Source: an uncultured Flavobacteriales bacterium (lineage in GTDB: Bacteria > Bacteroidota > Bacteroidia > Flavobacteriales_D > Crocinitomicaceae). Taken from it: a stretch of 64,000 nucleotides of DNA. Position 1 is the first letter of the stretch. Each line of letters opens with the position of its first letter. The notes below the pieces were generated by a model that saw nothing but the letters and a program-made list of their open reading frames with translations, was not told where the DNA came from and did no database searches. Positions 34,595 to 44,500 of the stretch are shown in pieces. Both the position numbers and the translations under genes were made by a program. The DNA lies in NCBI GenBank assembly GCA_903935095.1, contig CAIZQH010000012.1:62001-126000 (forward strand), written 5' to 3'.

Positions 34595-35106
34595 TTGTCA
34601 AATAATTTATTGGTTATGCAGTAATTAAAATATTCAGGGAAATATTGTTGTAATATTTCTTTCTTGGACTTTACAAGAATGAGGCGTTTGAATTGTTCGC
34701 CGCTCCATACAATATATTTCTGCTTTAGACCATTGTTGGATTCTAACTTCTCAAAATGCTCCGTCAATTTAGATGTCGGTTTTTGTTTGCAAACTAATAG
34801 ATAACCAGAAGCCATATATGAACTTAATAAGGTTGGAATATTTATGTCTGAAATTTTATCCGTTGAGATGTCTGAATTATGAAATTTACATTGAATCACC
34901 CATCTTCGTTCAAATGTCACAATACTGTCAGAGACTTTAAATGTGACCAAAATATCTCGACCCCCGTCCGTTCCAACCCCAGTGGGCTTGACTTCAACGT
35001 CTATGATATTATGTCCCTTTTCGAATTTTAAATCTTCAAAGTAGGAAACCGTTAGATCCTCAAATTTTTTATGGTCAGATATTTCGTTTAAGTCAAATTT
35101 TATCAT
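34591..35106 (-). CDS. Mrr-like PD-(D/E)XK nuclease
   Basis: 171 residues with the restriction-endonuclease-like core of Mrr_cat proteins: an N-terminal helix with Glu (FEDLTVSYFEDLKF), the catalytic Asp in GVGTDGGRDILV, and WVIQCKFHNS carrying the QxK motif. It lacks the N-terminal winged helix of E. coli Mrr, so target recognition must lie elsewhere, possibly in its partner. It is coupled by a 4-bp overlap to the TIR membrane protein. The pair forms a two-gene module between Gabija-like genes and another nuclease. Confidence 0.78.
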   Translation of the reverse strand: MIKFDLNEISDHKKFEDLTVSYFEDLKFEKGHNIIDVEVKPTGVGTDGGRDILVTFKVSDSIVTFERRWVIQCKFHNSDISTDKISDINIPTLLSSYMASGYLLVCKQKPTSKLTEHFEKLESNNGLKQKYIVWSGEQFKRLILVKSKKEILQQYFPEYFNYCITNKLFDK

Positions 35107-35260
35107 GATCCTTTATTTTTATTGGTCGTGATTTAGATTATTACAATATAAATTAAGGAAAATTCATCTTTTAATTTTTTTTGAGAGGACTGTCTAGTAG
35201 TTTTAGTCTTCATCTCATTATGTTCATATTTTGGGCTATTTTCTAGTAGTGGTTTAACTC

Positions 35261-36493
35261 TCACATTGATAATCTAAATTCTTCGATTTTTTGTCTGATA
35301 ATTTCTTCAGGGTCATTGTTTGCGGCTTTTGCAATAATCATTTTTATTATATCTTCATCAGTCAAAACGATAATTAATTTCTTATCCATCGCCCAGACTT
35401 CCCGACAAGTGTAGTAACATCCGGTGTTACCGCCATTTCGAGAAATGATTATTCCAAATAGTCCTGCACCATGAACTTTTAAATAATTGGCTATTTGAAG
35501 AACTTCTTTTTTTGTTACTTTTTTGGTGTAATTTTTTGCATCCAAGACTATGAAATCGGCTAAATATCTATTACGTAAATGTGCCCAAAAACCTGTTTCA
35601 GCGTAGTTTCTTAAAATGAAATCGCGTCTATTAATTTTAAAATGGTCCGAATGTTCAGTAATTGGTGAAGATAAATCTGAACCAAATAAATAATCTAAAA
35701 CTTTTTCAATATGCTTTTGATATTTCGACCAATCATTATTCTTGTTACCAGCAGGAATGGACCTTAACTCAACTATTAATTTGTCATGAGCCGCAACATA
35801 TTTTGTAGCCGTGAAGAGAGCTTGAAAAAGTGGATGAGGAGTTGTCGCAATTTCTTTAGCAAAAAACTGAGCAAAATAATTGATATCCCAAATTTCAATA
35901 CCACTACTTTGAATTAGAGCATTGTCTTTGTCTGAAAGAATGCCGGGGAATGCGAAAACTAGATGAAACCCTTTCGCATATTTCCCAAATTCTTTTAATT
36001 TTTCAATAACTTCACGTAATCGTCTTTCTGTAAAGGTTGGAAAAACCTTTACCTCTATTAATAATTTCTCCCAAGTAGTATTTATCTTTCTTTCCGTAAT
36101 TAAGTCTGCCCTATAACGACTATTTTCTAAAGGAGATTCTACAACGAGATTTTTGAAATTTTCATTTTTATGAATCAGTTCTGAAATGAATTGAACAAAT
36201 TCTAATCCCCTAAAAGGCAGGTTTCTGTGGTTTGAATATGGTTCGCCCCATTTTATTTTCTCAATATCGACAACTGTTGAAAGCGAACTCATTTTTTCCC
36301 TGTCGTTGGTCTTTTCTGCATCTTTCCAATCAACTATATTTTTACTCTCGATAAAAGTGTAATGTGAGCTTTTACTTTTTCCTTTTTTATCAAATACATC
36401 ATCGACGACAATACCAGATAATATTTTATTACCAATAACAAATCGAATATGACGATTATGAAGTCCAGCTTCTAAAAATTCAAGATGTGTCAT
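35261..36493 (-). CDS. protein with two PD-(D/E)XK nuclease-like regions
   Basis: 410 residues. Around residues 125-215 a first nuclease-fold pattern appears: RYRADLITERK ... KLLIEVKVFPTF, with Asp and the ExK motif. Around 290-385 a second pattern appears: LADFIVLDAKNYTKKVTKKE, with an Asp and DAKN, followed by IANYL and FGIIISRNGG, close to Mrr/type IV restriction enzymes. An N-terminal about 80-residue beta region precedes both. It is separate from the Mrr-TIR pair by 154 bp and has no coupled partner. Probably a defence nuclease; not matched to a named system. Confidence 0.65.
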   Translation of the reverse strand: MTHLEFLEAGLHNRHIRFVIGNKILSGIVVDDVFDKKGKSKSSHYTFIESKNIVDWKDAEKTNDREKMSSLSTVVDIEKIKWGEPYSNHRNLPFRGLEFVQFISELIHKNENFKNLVVESPLENSRYRADLITERKINTTWEKLLIEVKVFPTFTERRLREVIEKLKEFGKYAKGFHLVFAFPGILSDKDNALIQSSGIEIWDINYFAQFFAKEIATTPHPLFQALFTATKYVAAHDKLIVELRSIPAGNKNNDWSKYQKHIEKVLDYLFGSDLSSPITEHSDHFKINRRDFILRNYAETGFWAHLRNRYLADFIVLDAKNYTKKVTKKEVLQIANYLKVHGAGLFGIIISRNGGNTGCYYTCREVWAMDKKLIIVLTDEDIIKMIIAKAANNDPEEIIRQKIEEFRLSM

Positions 36494-36787
36494 TTTATAT
36501 TTTATGTGATCATTCTTTCCTTACTACTAAAATATCCTCAATTACTTATTTTATTTTTTGATTGAGGGTCATATAATAGTTCACTAATTGTTTTCCGCTT
36601 CTTCCAATTATGAAAGCTTAATTTCTCTAAATCACCTCACAAATCAATCTATTTTTTTTCGTACTGCAATGTGCTTTAATCTAATTAGTTGCAATATGTT
36701 TACCTATTTAAATGGTGTGTTTCAGCTCTAAGCGTATTGCGTGTGCAGTAAAATCGAAATATACCCACTCCCCACCACCAATCCAAT

Positions 36788-36826
36788 GGTATAAATACCC
36801 GAATTAATTAGTATTTATACCAAAAT
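36788..36826. repeat. palindromic repeat, copy A
   Basis: Perfect 11-bp arms GGTATAAATAC (36788-36798) and GTATTTATACC (36811-36821) are separated by 12 bp, then CAAAAT-like sequence follows. The 39 bases match copy B at 63804-63842 at 32 of 39 positions and copy C at 58403-58441 more weakly (about 24 of 39). ATCCAAT precedes both A and B. Confidence 0.75.
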
Positions 36827-36862
36827 AACGTTCAAGTGCATTTTCCGAAAGGTTTATTTGCA

Positions 36863-37009
36863 CTAGAACTTAAGGAAACGAAGATTTAGCACGCTAATGA
36901 TAGTGTGTGTGAGATAACAGGGTAGAGGTTGACCGTGAAATTTGGGATGATCAGTAGAGATTTGGTGGTTCTGCAGCTGTTTTTCTAGCGAATCAAGTAC
37001 GTTTGCCAT
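36863..37009 (-). CDS. possible small protein or gene remnant (48 residues)
   Basis: The frame reads MANVLDSLEKQLQNHQISTD and ends LNLRFLKF. The frame stays open upstream of the Met for 19 more codons. The amphipathic helix at the start looks protein-like, but there is no promoter, neighbour or family match, and chance is quite possible. Confidence 0.2.
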   Translation of the reverse strand: MANVLDSLEKQLQNHQISTDHPKFHGQPLPCYLTHTIISVLNLRFLKF

Positions 37010-37338
37010 GTATTTGAGATCTTTTTCCGGGTAATTCCTAAGAATTTCCTGAAAATTCCAACGAAATTACATCAAGATTCCTGTTTTTGTTGAATATTCC
37101 GAGATTTTCCGTTGATTTTCCCGTAAAATTCCCATCGATTTGTAAACTTTTCATGTTTTTTACCTTAATTTCCAGAAAACTTACGGGTTAAGACTCCCAA
37201 ATTAACTTTAAGTCTTCTAAATCACTTGAATTTAGCTCCCATATTTTTTTATCTCCAAATATTCGTCAACAATTTCGGGATGAATGGCGATATTCACATC
37301 ATGTTTCGAAACAACTATGCAAAGCAATTAAGGATTTG

Positions 37339-37602
37339 TTAAATAGGCGTTGTGTAGATTTCGACATACTTAAAATTATGCTCAACGAATGTTTCTAAAT
37401 AACCAATTACTTTTTCATTTTGATAAATACCGTATTGAGTAAATCTGCCTTGATGTTCTTTTAATTGTTTAGGATTATCAATTCTTATCACCTTGAATTC
37501 ACATGAATCGTTTGCTTGTATGATTGTCTCCATTGCAAATTGGATACATTTATTGAACTGATGAAGATTGGTATTCTCAAATTTACATTCGAAATGTTGC
37601 AT
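37339..37602 (-). CDS. small protein of unknown function
   Basis: 87-residue soluble protein of mixed alpha/beta prediction (MQHFECKFENTNLHQFN ... YGIYQNEKVIGYLETFVEHN ... VEIYTTPI). There is no signal peptide, membrane helix or catalytic motif that I can see. It stands alone, divergent from a small membrane protein gene 101 bp away. Confidence 0.45.
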   Translation of the reverse strand: MQHFECKFENTNLHQFNKCIQFAMETIIQANDSCEFKVIRIDNPKQLKEHQGRFTQYGIYQNEKVIGYLETFVEHNFKYVEIYTTPI

Positions 37603-37703
37603 ATATTAGTGTTGAATAAATTTATAAATACTTTAAACCTGATTTATCATTACGTTTTAAACTTCATCTAAATAATTCATTAAGCCTCTAAAAAACAAAA
37701 AAA

Positions 37704-38120
37704 ATGAGAAAGAAATTCATGCAATTATTAAATGATCATGCTGAAAATATTGGTGTTTTACTTGGTCTTTCTTTAATCTTATCATTTGTCTTTTTGGATG
37801 GAATAATTCTGACTATACTCGCATCCATTTTCTTTTTAATTGCAGGAATATTGATCTTATTTGCTTATTTGCAAAGCAAGGGATGGAAATATAAAATGGA
37901 AAAGAAAGCAGAACAACGGTCATTAAATATTCAAATTCCAAATTTCAATCTCTATAATTTGATATATTATTCATCCATGACTTGTTTAATCATTTTATGG
38001 GTTTTATCCGAAAAAATTGAACGAATGTTCCATCTTAGCAATTATTTTTTCTATTCGTTTATTGTGCTTTTTTTACTTCATTACATATGGAAGTTCTATA
38101 AAGCAATCACAAAGCACTAA
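37704..38120 (+). CDS. small membrane protein of unknown function
   Basis: 138 residues with four predicted membrane helices in two hairpins: about 17-35 and 38-55 (GVLLGLSLILSFVFLDG, ILASIFFLIAGILILFAYL), then about 87-103 and 112-130. A basic loop joins the hairpins. It has no motif linking it to a family. It stands between unknown genes in the defence block, so an effector role is possible but not shown. Confidence 0.55.
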   Translation: MRKKFMQLLNDHAENIGVLLGLSLILSFVFLDGIILTILASIFFLIAGILILFAYLQSKGWKYKMEKKAEQRSLNIQIPNFNLYNLIYYSSMTCLIILWVLSEKIERMFHLSNYFFYSFIVLFLLHYIWKFYKAITKH

Positions 38121-38154
38121 TTGAATCTCTCGCAAGCGTATAAATTCAAAAAAA

Positions 38155-38964
38155 TTAATCAAACATCTCTTTTTGCAAGCGCATTGCAGCGGAATAGTTT
38201 TTTGGTAAAACTGGTTTTACAAATGAAGTTTCCCCATGCGTAGGTTCGCCAGAAAAATGGCAGTATTGTTCTTTAAAATTCTTGTTTTTCCATTTGGACC
38301 AACTGATATATGCTTCTTTGGAAAAAGGCACATTTAAATTAAACGGAATTTCTAACCCTGTTCGAATACAATAACCTTTTTTATTAGCTTGAGGTTTTTG
38401 ATCTTGATAAACAATTTCTGTGGCGTCATAGGTTACTTTTCTTTTTATATCACCTTTTAAAAGTCCAAAAAATGAGTTTTTCTGTTTTGTAGTGTGTTCA
38501 TATACAATTTCTGAATGCTCAATTACTTTTTGAATGTACTCAAATATTTCTGTATCAAGTTGCTTGTCTCCATTTAGACTCAAAAATTTCCGTTCTAAAA
38601 GAATCCCAATTTCGATGTTATTTTTCACGGAAAATTGATGCAAATTCAATGAGCTTACAATTGATTTCGTTTCATTCCCGTAATATTTTGCATGCAAGTC
38701 TGCTTGATAGAAAATTTGTACATTTTGAAATTGCTTAAAAAACTCCATGTCTTCTCGAGAAAGGCTCTTGGATAAATTATGTTCATTTTTCCCAAACAAA
38801 ACAACTATTTCAAAGGCCACATCGTTTTTCTTTCGGCTCAAAGATCTTTTCATCTCTTCACTTAACTGGATAAATGGAGAAACTAAAAAAAGAATTTCTT
38901 CTGCTTCTTTGAATAAATTAAGGAGTTCCTTTTTGATATTCTCGTGATGAAGGAATTGAGGCAT
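38155..38964 (-). CDS. phospholipase D-like (HKD) nuclease-fold protein
   Basis: 269 residues. The single HKD-type motif is LHAKYYGNETKSIVSSLNL, followed by NNIEIGILLE, in the pattern of PLD-superfamily nucleases that dimerise to complete the active site. The N-terminus (EAEEILFLVSPFIQLS) is also typical of these proteins. The last about 90 residues are a separate region ending in RLQKEMFD. It lies 78 bp after the unknown gene at 39043-39750 on the same strand, so they may form an operon. Single-HKD proteins occur as nucleases in restriction and abortive systems. Confidence 0.75.
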   Translation of the reverse strand: MPQFLHHENIKKELLNLFKEAEEILFLVSPFIQLSEEMKRSLSRKKNDVAFEIVVLFGKNEHNLSKSLSREDMEFFKQFQNVQIFYQADLHAKYYGNETKSIVSSLNLHQFSVKNNIEIGILLERKFLSLNGDKQLDTEIFEYIQKVIEHSEIVYEHTTKQKNSFFGLLKGDIKRKVTYDATEIVYQDQKPQANKKGYCIRTGLEIPFNLNVPFSKEAYISWSKWKNKNFKEQYCHFSGEPTHGETSFVKPVLPKNYSAAMRLQKEMFD

Positions 38965-39042
38965 ATTTTTCTTCTAAGTACATTTATTTGATATCACTTT
39001 GATGTAATTTCAAAAATAATAAAAGTTCATATTTTACTTTTG

Positions 39043-39750
39043 TCATAAATCATATAAATGTCCAAACTTCTCCTTCACCAAACCAATATCACCTCTCATA
39101 ATTGGCATTAAATATTCAAAGACCGAATCAGCCACATGTTCACCCGATTCATCCGCAATTTTTGAACCTATTTTTTTCAAAGCACCCTTTAAGAAACCAG
39201 TTAATGTGGTGTCGGTCATGACACCAAGATCAACAAACAACTTCTTTAATTCAGTCGTAGATTCGTCAGGTAAATAAGATGTAAAAAGTGCCAAATACGC
39301 TTCTGTTGTTAATTTCACAATTTCGGAAGAAAATGAACCGTCTGTAATGTGATTCAGTTCTTTTAATTTTGATTTTAAATGATCTGCTAGGAATGGATTT
39401 CCAATTTCAATACTGATTTGTTTATCAATACCTTTGAGTAGAATTGGGTTTAAAAGATGCTCCTTTAATTCGTCGTCAAGCTCTTCTTTACTCGTTTGTC
39501 TCAATTTTGATTCATAAAGTAGATTGCGTGCTTTTGACCTCGTAATTCTTAATTCAGTAACAAGATCATAGATTTCTGGATTCTTTTTAAAAACCTCGAG
39601 CTTTTGCAGTTTAATAAAGAGTAAAATATCAAAATCACGTTTCGACATGGAGCCATATGCAGGACTCATATATTCAGCGATTAATTCAATAAAAGTTTCT
39701 TTAATGTCATCCGAGCTCAGCTCGTTCAGTTTAGTTAAAATTGCATTCAT
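39043..39750 (-). CDS. helical protein of unknown function, upstream of the PLD gene
   Basis: 235 residues from the ATG at 39750; the longer frame would need a TTG start. Almost all alpha-helical by eye (LTKLNELSSDDIKETFIELI, ITRSKARNLLYESKLR, TDTTLTGFLKGALKKIG). The segment DLVTELRITRSKARNLLYES could be a winged-helix DNA-binding unit. I do not recognise the family. Its place just ahead of a PLD-type nuclease on the same strand suggests a sensor or partner; that is inference. Confidence 0.55.
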   Translation of the reverse strand: MNAILTKLNELSSDDIKETFIELIAEYMSPAYGSMSKRDFDILLFIKLQKLEVFKKNPEIYDLVTELRITRSKARNLLYESKLRQTSKEELDDELKEHLLNPILLKGIDKQISIEIGNPFLADHLKSKLKELNHITDGSFSSEIVKLTTEAYLALFTSYLPDESTTELKKLFVDLGVMTDTTLTGFLKGALKKIGSKIADESGEHVADSVFEYLMPIMRGDIGLVKEKFGHLYDL

Positions 39751-39842
39751 ATTATAGTTGTCTTTTATACATGCGGATTTATTAAAATTCAATTCCAGTA
39801 TTCCCCCTACCTCACACCAACTTCTTCACCCATTGCCACTCA

Positions 39843-39863
39843 CCCTGCGAAATATTCGCAGGG
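39843..39863. terminator. 9-bp perfect hairpin downstream of the 39885 gene
   Basis: CCCTGCGAA (39843-39851) and TTCGCAGGG (39855-39863) with a 3-base loop, 20 bp after the stop of the secreted protein gene. There is no T-run on the minus strand, so termination may be rho-aided or the hairpin may only protect the 3' end. Confidence 0.5.
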
Positions 39864-39884
39864 GCTCAGCCTAATTATACAAAC

Positions 39885-41477
39885 TTATTGCAGCACCACT
39901 TTCTTCACCCAAAACTGATCGCCTTGTTTTACATGTAGAAAGTATATTCCTGGAGCTTGGTTTTCTAGTTGAATGGTTGCTGTAAATTGATCTTCCAACT
40001 GAATTCTTGACCCTTGTTGATCATATACTTCAACTTCCATTGGTTCTTCAGACAAACTTTCTAAATGAAAAATACCTGTAGATGGATTTGGGTAAACACC
40101 CAACTCGTTTTGATTGACTTGCGTCTCTTCAATATCAAGATAGTCAGCATATTTGGTGATTCCATCCGGAGTAAATCGTATGATGAAAATAGGTGGGGAT
40201 TCATAAGTATCCTCATACGTTAGTTGACCACTAAAAGCGATGTCACCATTAGGGCAAAGGCTGCCAGCCATCAAAGTTGCATAGTCAACATTTTTTGTTG
40301 TTGAATAATTTAAATCAAAATATTTCTTAAAAATAAACTGACCGTTATAGTCTAATTTGAAAAAAAAATGTTTGTATAAACTATAATCGCTTCTCCTATA
40401 ACTTCCTGAAACGTAAATCCATTTCATGACCGTATCCACAACGAATGTTTCTGCTGATATTACAAATTGATCTAAAGGGAAGGTATTATAATTGCGTATA
40501 TCTTTTGTCCATTTTACATGAAGGTTGGAATCTAAGTATCTCAAAACAAATTTAATCGGACCAAAACTTACTTGGCCGTTTACATTCATATAATCATCAT
40601 CTCTAGTGAAGGTAATAAACTCATTTTTTTTTGCTTCATAGACATTTTGGACGATAGCAGCATGTAAAGTATCAGATTCTGTAAGGAATTGTTCAGACAA
40701 AATCTGGCCGTTTTTACTTGTGAAAATCCTTGTCTTGCAATAAGATTGATTGCCAAACATTGCATTTTTATCAACAAATGAAATAATAGAGGAATCTTTG
40801 TATTCGAATGATTTACGAACTTTAATTGGCTGCCAACCCATGGGCCATAGATTGGGTTGAAAAAAAGTATTGTTAATGATTTCTCCTTCTGAAGTAATTT
40901 TTAATAAAACGCCACCTCCTAAAGAGTCGACATTATTCAAGCCACTTAACAGGATTGAACTATCTTTTGTTTCCTTCAAATCATATACTTGGATTTTGTT
41001 GTCATTGGAATCAAAGTATTTTTTTTTAAACAGAATGTTTCCATTTGGCGAGAATTTGGTGATAACCAATTGAAAATTAGCGGGATCATCGTTGATTTCT
41101 GGTTGTAGTTGTTGACTAGCAAATACATAATTTCCATCATAAGTCTTAATCAAAGAATAAGAATTTAAAAGAAGCATTCCCAAAGTGTTAACCTCTGTAA
41201 TTTTGTCCCAGTTATACCCCTTTGTTTCTTCATCAATGGAAAATGTATAAGATTTAGGCTGCCAACCTCCCTGTAAACCTAAGAGTCCAGCACCAACATA
41301 GGTTGAATCTGTCGCAATTAACGCAGTGCATCCAAAGACATAATAATCATTATAATTTTGAGTGACGAAGCCAGCAGATGGGGTCCAATATTTCTCAAAG
41401 TAATCGGGGTGATTGGTCTGTTGTGTGAAAGCAATTGAATAAATCATCAGGGATAAAACTAAAAGTGGTTTTTTCAT
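39885..41477 (-). CDS. T9SS-exported protein of unknown function
   Basis: 530 residues. A signal peptide (MKKPLLVLSLMIYSIAFTQ) is followed by repeated beta-propeller-like strands of the kind seen in secreted Kelch/TolB-like proteins (LVITKFSPNGNILFKKKY, KLDYNGQFIFKKYF, IRFTPDG). The C-terminal type A sorting domain is canonical: LGVYPNPSTGIFHLES, MEVEVYDQQGSRI, APGIYFLHV and WVKKVVLQ. It is exported by the type IX system and probably cell-surface linked. It lies 42 bp after the larger T9SS gene, with a hairpin between. Confidence 0.85.
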   Translation of the reverse strand: MKKPLLVLSLMIYSIAFTQQTNHPDYFEKYWTPSAGFVTQNYNDYYVFGCTALIATDSTYVGAGLLGLQGGWQPKSYTFSIDEETKGYNWDKITEVNTLGMLLLNSYSLIKTYDGNYVFASQQLQPEINDDPANFQLVITKFSPNGNILFKKKYFDSNDNKIQVYDLKETKDSSILLSGLNNVDSLGGGVLLKITSEGEIINNTFFQPNLWPMGWQPIKVRKSFEYKDSSIISFVDKNAMFGNQSYCKTRIFTSKNGQILSEQFLTESDTLHAAIVQNVYEAKKNEFITFTRDDDYMNVNGQVSFGPIKFVLRYLDSNLHVKWTKDIRNYNTFPLDQFVISAETFVVDTVMKWIYVSGSYRRSDYSLYKHFFFKLDYNGQFIFKKYFDLNYSTTKNVDYATLMAGSLCPNGDIAFSGQLTYEDTYESPPIFIIRFTPDGITKYADYLDIEETQVNQNELGVYPNPSTGIFHLESLSEEPMEVEVYDQQGSRIQLEDQFTATIQLENQAPGIYFLHVKQGDQFWVKKVVLQ

Positions 41478-41495
41478 AGCTGATATTTTTAGAAA

Positions 41496-41511
41496 TGCCC
41501 CTTTCGGGGCA
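41496..41511 (-). terminator. hairpin between two T9SS genes
   Basis: A 6-bp GC-rich stem TGCCCC/GGGGCA (41496-41501 and 41506-41511) with a GAAA tetraloop on the transcribed minus strand, 8 bp after the stop of the 41520 gene. It is followed by TTTCT, a weak U-run, so it may terminate partially. Confidence 0.6.
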
Positions 41512-41519
41512 TTAACCGA

Positions 41520-44500
41520 TTAATATTTAGTGAACTGACTTTCTAATTGAAGGTCATTGGGATAAACCACTTTCAACACGTACATGCCATTACGCAAAGA
41601 ACGAATATCAATTGTTGATTTATCTGAACCAATTTCTTCTTCGTAAACGACTTGACCACCCATGTTAACAATTTTGATTTGTGCCTTATCTTGATCTTCT
41701 AAACCTAGATTGAAACTGATAAAATCAGCACTTGGATTTGGAAAAATAGAAAGCCCACAGAATTCATCTAATGATGTCGTTTCTTTTGTAGCCATAGCTG
41801 AACGAGTATACACCACTGGTGGGATTTCATCAAAAGCATTAATTTCCATGGCAAACTCAATTAATTTTGTCGCCACTTGAGACTCTAATGAGTTTGGATC
41901 AAGATTGCTTAACCCTGACAATTGCCACATAATTGTCGAGTCAGTTTTTGCCGCCATACAATGTCCCGGAACACTTTCCAATTGTAGAAAAAGACGCTGC
42001 AATTGACAATATGATTCAAATCCATTTTCTAACTCTAGGATTGTCAAAATGGAGTCTACGGCAACATAATTTTTCATTTTCATGTTTACATCAACTAATT
42101 GTATTCTGTTTGCATTATTGAGCGCATTTTCATTTAAAGCTTTTGCTAAAGAATCAAGGGAATTTACGATTGTCGTATCACGCATTATCTTGCGTAATAT
42201 TTCGTTGCCTACTAGCGCTGCCTCTTTTTCATATTCATACATCGTTCCCAATAGCACGTCAACTTGACACTTGCCTGTTGGGATGATTAATGATGATTTT
42301 AAATAAGCTGGCATTTCGGAATTCAACACGGCATTTTTCACTTCTTCATTTAAAGGAGTATTCAACAATAAAATATCTTTTATCATTCCGTATGGAATTC
42401 GAGGAGCTTCATTTAATACAGCTACGAGTACATCGGGTGTTAATTTACCTGCCAATGGATTCAATTGAGCATTAACCACCATTGGATCTGCATTTTCAAT
42501 TAACAGTAAAATTGCTTCTTTGTCACCACCATTAATACTATCTCGGATTTGATCCGCAATCTCAATTAAATCCAATTGCAATTGTTTCAATGGTTTTTGA
42601 ACCAGGTCAAAACGTAACTGTGGACAATATGTATTAAAATTAAAGGAAGGTAATTGGTCGCAAGAATTAATCTGGGTATTCAATGAGTTAAAAAGTCCAA
42701 TAGATGGTACACTGTGGTTATTTAAATCAGTAAATGGTTTGTAACAATAGTCTATTTGTTGAGTTCCTTCATGCCAAAAATCAGCAACTAGTGTACTTGA
42801 GTTAGAGAATAAATTACTTGCAGGTGATAAATCCGAAAGACCAGAAATAGTTAGGCAATTCCCTTGTTGGCTTTTAATTAGCCCAGACGAATAAATATCT
42901 GAATTAACTCCGTTTACAAATCGATTACATTTAAAAGTAAGTCCATGTTCACCAATAGGAAAGGCAGGTGTAGCAGGTAAGCTTCCATTATATCCATGAG
43001 CTCGAATGCCATGAGTCACCTTATTAAACGTATTTCTATAAATCTCATTATCAAAAGTCAAAAATCCATCTTGATTACTATTGATTATGAAAATTCCATT
43101 GGTAGTAATGGAAAGGTCATCCAAACCTTCAAATTCATTTCCTGAAACATTGTATTGAGAACAACGATTTAAATTAATTCCTGTTGTATTCTGATAGTTA
43201 TCTAATTGAAGTATATTATCGTGAATATTTACAAGATCTACCTTATACATTTGGATTCCTCTAAATACTTTATCAAAAGTTGAATAAGATATATCTATGG
43301 TCTGAAGTACTCCAGGATTAGTACCATCAATTCCAAAAGCCAGATTAGTAAATTGACTATATGTCATATCTTGACATGGAGTTCCATAAATGCCAATCGA
43401 TTCACAAAGGCCAGAAACGATATAACCTGCATCTACTGATTTTATTCCACCCCCTCGTTCCATGAACGAAACATTCGATAGTTCATTGGAAAATTCACAC
43501 CCTAAATACTTTATTCCTGATACATCGTACATGGAGACATGCCACTTTAAGGTACTATTATTTAATAATTGAGCATTTGTTTTAAATTGACATTTTTCAA
43601 AAAGGCTAAAATTTTCATGTTTATAAGATAAGAATTCTACATCGCGGTAATTATTCAAAAAAGTTGAATTTTTCGCTGAAACTATGCCCCCTGTTTTAGA
43701 CCAATCAGTAGAGCCATTGGAATTTAACCCATATACTCGAATACCCGTAAGCGCATTTTCAATGACACTTTGATTGATCATTTCCACCGTGCCTTGATTG
43801 ATTGGTGTTTGAGCAAAATTTGCGTTCCCTTCTAAAACAATTCCGTCCCACATCGTTCCACATGAACTTGAAGTCAAAATGGTATTGTCCAATTTTAGTT
43901 TTGCACCTGGAGATACAATGATTTTTGCATAATCCTCAAATTTGATGGTCGAATTTTGAATTGTCAAGGTTACCCCTGGTTGAATGCGCCAGACATCAGC
44001 GAAATTCGAATACAAACTATTTTCCCATACTGTATTTGATGAAATTAAATTAACACGTTGATTTGTATTTACATAGATGGGGCAACAATCGTCAGTATTA
44101 ATGAATCGCGCACTATAATCCTCTCCGTCAATTTGTTTTGGTAAATGAACAAAGTCCGTTACACCATCATGTCCAGAAGGGATTTGAATGATAACATTTG
44201 GTCTCAATGAAGGAGTTAATTCTATGTCATCAATAAAAAATAATTGATTATCTGTTGTCAAACAGGCTAAAGTTTGATTATTAGTTAGGTAAGTTAATTC
44301 TAAATGTGCATCCGTAAAGCTATAACCTGAAGACATTGAAACATTATCTTCACTATTAAAATCAGTGTAACTTATAAAATATTCATTGAGTTCATTGTAA
44401 CTGGTAAAATACAATCTTTCGCCATTTGCACTAAATTCGATGCTTTTAACACCTGAATAACCATTTAGTTGATAATTTTCATAGCCTTCTATTTCACCGT

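Larger units (their letters stand above)
36494..37338. other. 845-bp AT-rich gap with a palindromic repeat
   Basis: The gap holds repeat copy A (36788-36826) and a 48-codon open frame on the minus strand (36863-37009). The rest (about 37010-37330) is low-complexity AAATTCC/TTTTCC-rich DNA with no coding look. It separates the nuclease cluster from small unknown genes and is likely a module joint. Confidence 0.6.

Noticed and set aside
36788-36826. dif/XerCD site
   Set aside because: Arms are 11 bp as in dif, but the centre is 12 bp instead of 6-8 and no Xer-type motif is recognisable.
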